DNA from: Halobaculum roseum
GTDB taxonomy: Archaea > Halobacteriota > Halobacteria > Halobacteriales > Haloferacaceae
NCBI RefSeq assembly: GCF_019880245.1
Contig: NZ_CP082286.1
Span: 2,002,521-2,066,520 of the forward strand
Length of the DNA: 64,000 bases
Direction: 5' to 3'
Below are positions 62,749 through 64,000 of the stretch, piece after piece (position 1 is the stretch's first letter; the number at the start of each line of letters is the position of its first letter). The notes under the pieces were generated by a model. It did not search any database, had not been told where the DNA came from, and worked only from the letters and a program-made list of their open reading frames with translations. The translations under genes were made by a program, and so were the position numbers.

Positions 62749-62925
62749 CCGGTCGACCAGGCCCCGACGCCTTCACTCGCGTCGCGTTCGCTTACTCTTC
62801 TGACGCTCTTTCTCGCGTCGCGTCCGCTCGACTCACTCGCCGGCGTCAACCCGTCCCCGGCGCAGTCGCGATCGACCCCGGCCGTCGGGGTGGGTTTCGT
62901 CCCGCGTACCCCGCGTACCCTGTGC

Positions 62926-62934
62926 CTTACTAAG
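62926..62934 (+). promoter_or_regulatory. TATA-like box of DUF4013 gene
   Basis: cttactaag lies 24-32 bp ahead of the ATG at 62958. Confidence 0.4.
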
Positions 62935-62957
62935 CAGAACCGGCGTGATATGCCGCT

Positions 62958-63665
62958 ATGTCTCAGATCAGCGACGCGGTCACGTACCCGACCGAACACG
63001 ACGACTGGGTGAAGACGGTCCTCATCGGCGGGGTCCTCTCGGCGTTCGGGTTCCTGTTGCTCCCCCTGCTCCCGGTGTACGGCTACGTCGTTCGCGTCAT
63101 CCGGCACTCGCTGGAGGGCGACCCGCGCCCGCCGACGTTCGGCGACTGGGAGGAACTCGTCGTCGACGGCGCGAAGGCGTTCCTCGTCGGGGCGGCCTAC
63201 ATGCTCGTCCCCGCGATCGTAGGTGCGGTGACCGTAGGCGGGTCGATCGTCGCCATCGCGACCGGGACGCGGGGCGGCGCCGCCACGGGCATCGCCGGCC
63301 TCGTCGTCGGCGGGCTGCTCACGGCGGTCCTCTCGATCGTCTTCGGCTACGTGGCCGTGGCCGCGGTCGTCGCCTTCGCCGACGAACGGCGCGTCGGCGC
63401 GGCGTTCGATCTGGATATCCTCAAGCCGGTCGTCCTCAGCGGGACGTACGCGACCGCGTGGGCGTTCTCGCTCGTCGTCTTCCTCGCGGCGAGCGTGCTC
63501 GTCGGCGTGTTGAACGGCATCCCGATCCTCGGCGCGGTCGTCGGGGCGTTCGTGTTCTTCTACGCCCAGGTCGTCGCCGCGCGCCTGTGGGCCGACGGGT
63601 ACGCCGACGCCCGCACGGAGGCCGAGGGGGCGAGCCGGCCCGAGGCCGGGGGATCGGCCGTCTGA
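62958..63665 (+). CDS. DUF4013-family membrane protein
   Basis: This 235-residue protein has about five membrane helices in the DUF4013 pattern. A conserved start (AVTYPTEHDDWVKTVLIGG) is followed by PVYGYVVRVIRHSLEGDPRPPTFGDWEELVVDG and glycine-rich helices. The family is common in archaea, with no known function. The C-terminal 20 residues are acidic. It is convergent with the PAP2 gene at the window edge. Confidence 0.87.
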   Translation: MSQISDAVTYPTEHDDWVKTVLIGGVLSAFGFLLLPLLPVYGYVVRVIRHSLEGDPRPPTFGDWEELVVDGAKAFLVGAAYMLVPAIVGAVTVGGSIVAIATGTRGGAATGIAGLVVGGLLTAVLSIVFGYVAVAAVVAFADERRVGAAFDLDILKPVVLSGTYATAWAFSLVVFLAASVLVGVLNGIPILGAVVGAFVFFYAQVVAARLWADGYADARTEAEGASRPEAGGSAV

Positions 63666-63689
63666 GGTCGAGGTCGACGGGTCACGGGG

Positions 63690-64000
63690 TCACTCTGATG
63701 CACGCCCGTCGTGTCGCTCCCGCCCCTCGTTCCGTCCGCGATCGTCGTCCGTGTCGGCCGGTCGGTCGCGGTCGGTCGCGTCGTTCGGGGGGCCGGCGTC
63801 CTCACGGGCGGGGCGGTCGCGACCCGACTCGATCCATTCGGCGGCGACGACGCTGCCGGCCGCCAGCGCGATCCCCGCGACCACGTCCGTCGCCCAGTGG
63901 ATGCCGAGATACATCGTCGAGACGACGACGGACGCCGCGAGCACGACCGCGATCGGGGTCCACCGCCGCCACGAGCGCTCCCGCCAGGTCACGAGCGCGA
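63690..64000 (-). CDS. PAP2-family phosphatase, C-terminal part, truncated by window edge
   Basis: The frame enters from the right edge without a credible start; the GTG at 63990-63992 is probably internal. It shows the third PAP2 motif, STMYLGIHWATDVVAG, with the catalytic His, flanked by membrane helices. An Asp/Arg-rich tail of about 50 residues follows. It is a membrane lipid- or undecaprenyl-phosphate-type phosphatase; the first two motifs lie outside the window. Confidence 0.85.
   Translation of the reverse strand, partial: ALVTWRERSWRRWTPIAVVLAASVVVSTMYLGIHWATDVVAGIALAAGSVVAAEWIESGRDRPAREDAGPPNDATDRDRPADTDDDRGRNEGRERHDGRASE

Noticed and set aside
62773..62830. Direct repeats ctcgcgtcgcgt(t/c)cgct downstream of the thioredoxin-fold gene
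   Set aside because: The tcgcgtcgcg-type sequence is ordinary for GC-rich haloarchaeal spacers. There are only two copies, with no link to a gene boundary.

Overview
The window comes from a haloarchaeon (class Halobacteria). Evidence for this is the very GC-rich sequence, the strongly acidic Asp/Glu-rich proteins, Tat-type lipoprotein signals on both transporter binding proteins, TATA-like boxes about 25-32 bp ahead of start codons with little or no leader, archaeal information-processing genes (TFB, SecE, NusG/Spt5, NreA, DTD2, PolX), and an archaeal initiator tRNA-Met with an A1-U72 pair. The genus cannot be fixed from the sequence alone. Gene density is high, and I see no insertion sequence, CRISPR array, integrase or rRNA.

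Layout, left to right. 0-3.6 kb: a truncated PH-like protein, a UDG-superfamily glycosylase, two zinc-ribbon membrane proteins, two small membrane proteins and PRPP synthase (prs). 3.7-10.1 kb: a beta-propeller-like protein, then a complete branched-chain-amino-acid-type ABC transporter operon (binding protein, LivH, LivM, LivG, LivF). 10-14.4 kb: a small conserved protein, a large DUF2298-type membrane protein, and a divergent glycosyltransferase/GtrA pair. 14.5 kb: initiator tRNA-Met, whose 3' end is duplicated 144 bp downstream. 15-21 kb: the pabB-pabA-pabC operon with a trailing Rieske protein, a helix-hairpin-helix protein and aroE, which together link chorismate to p-aminobenzoate and folate. 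21-27.4 kb: two cation-exchanger-like proteins, D-aminoacyl-tRNA deacylase, ftsZ, secE and nusG. 27.5-32.7 kb: a zinc-finger protein, a PHP protein, a DUF457-type membrane protein, a CinA/PncC deamidase, an aminotransferase and a Get3/ArsA-type ATPase. 32.7-38.7 kb: an SDR, endonuclease V with a rhomboid protease, pyrophosphatase, a PadR regulator and RNase HI. 38.8-46.3 kb: a cysteine-less TFB, NreA, a TatA-like protein, DUF302 and DUF5789 proteins, a membrane/zinc-ribbon protein, a Mut7-C protein and PolX. 46.7-53 kb: a DUF5788 protein, methylmalonyl-CoA mutase large subunit, acetyl-CoA synthetase and an acyl-CoA synthetase. 53-56.6 kb: a frameshifted fructosamine-kinase-family gene, a MinD-like ATPase, an acetyltransferase and a haloacid-dehalogenase-like hydrolase. 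56.7-62.7 kb: a second complete HAAT-type ABC transporter operon that ends in a thioredoxin-fold protein. 63-64 kb: a DUF4013 membrane protein and a truncated PAP2 phosphatase.

Most of the window is ordinary chromosomal core. The observations I would look at again are: tandem repeats that carry the gene's own stop codon at three separate 3' ends (prs, the beta-propeller gene and cinA); the duplicated 3' end of the initiator tRNA, with an inverted copy between the direct copies; a TFB that has lost all four zinc-ribbon cysteines; a single-base frameshift in the fructosamine-kinase-family gene; and a cysteine-rich binding protein in an operon that ends in a thioredoxin-like gene. I did not find a clear, wholly new multi-gene system.
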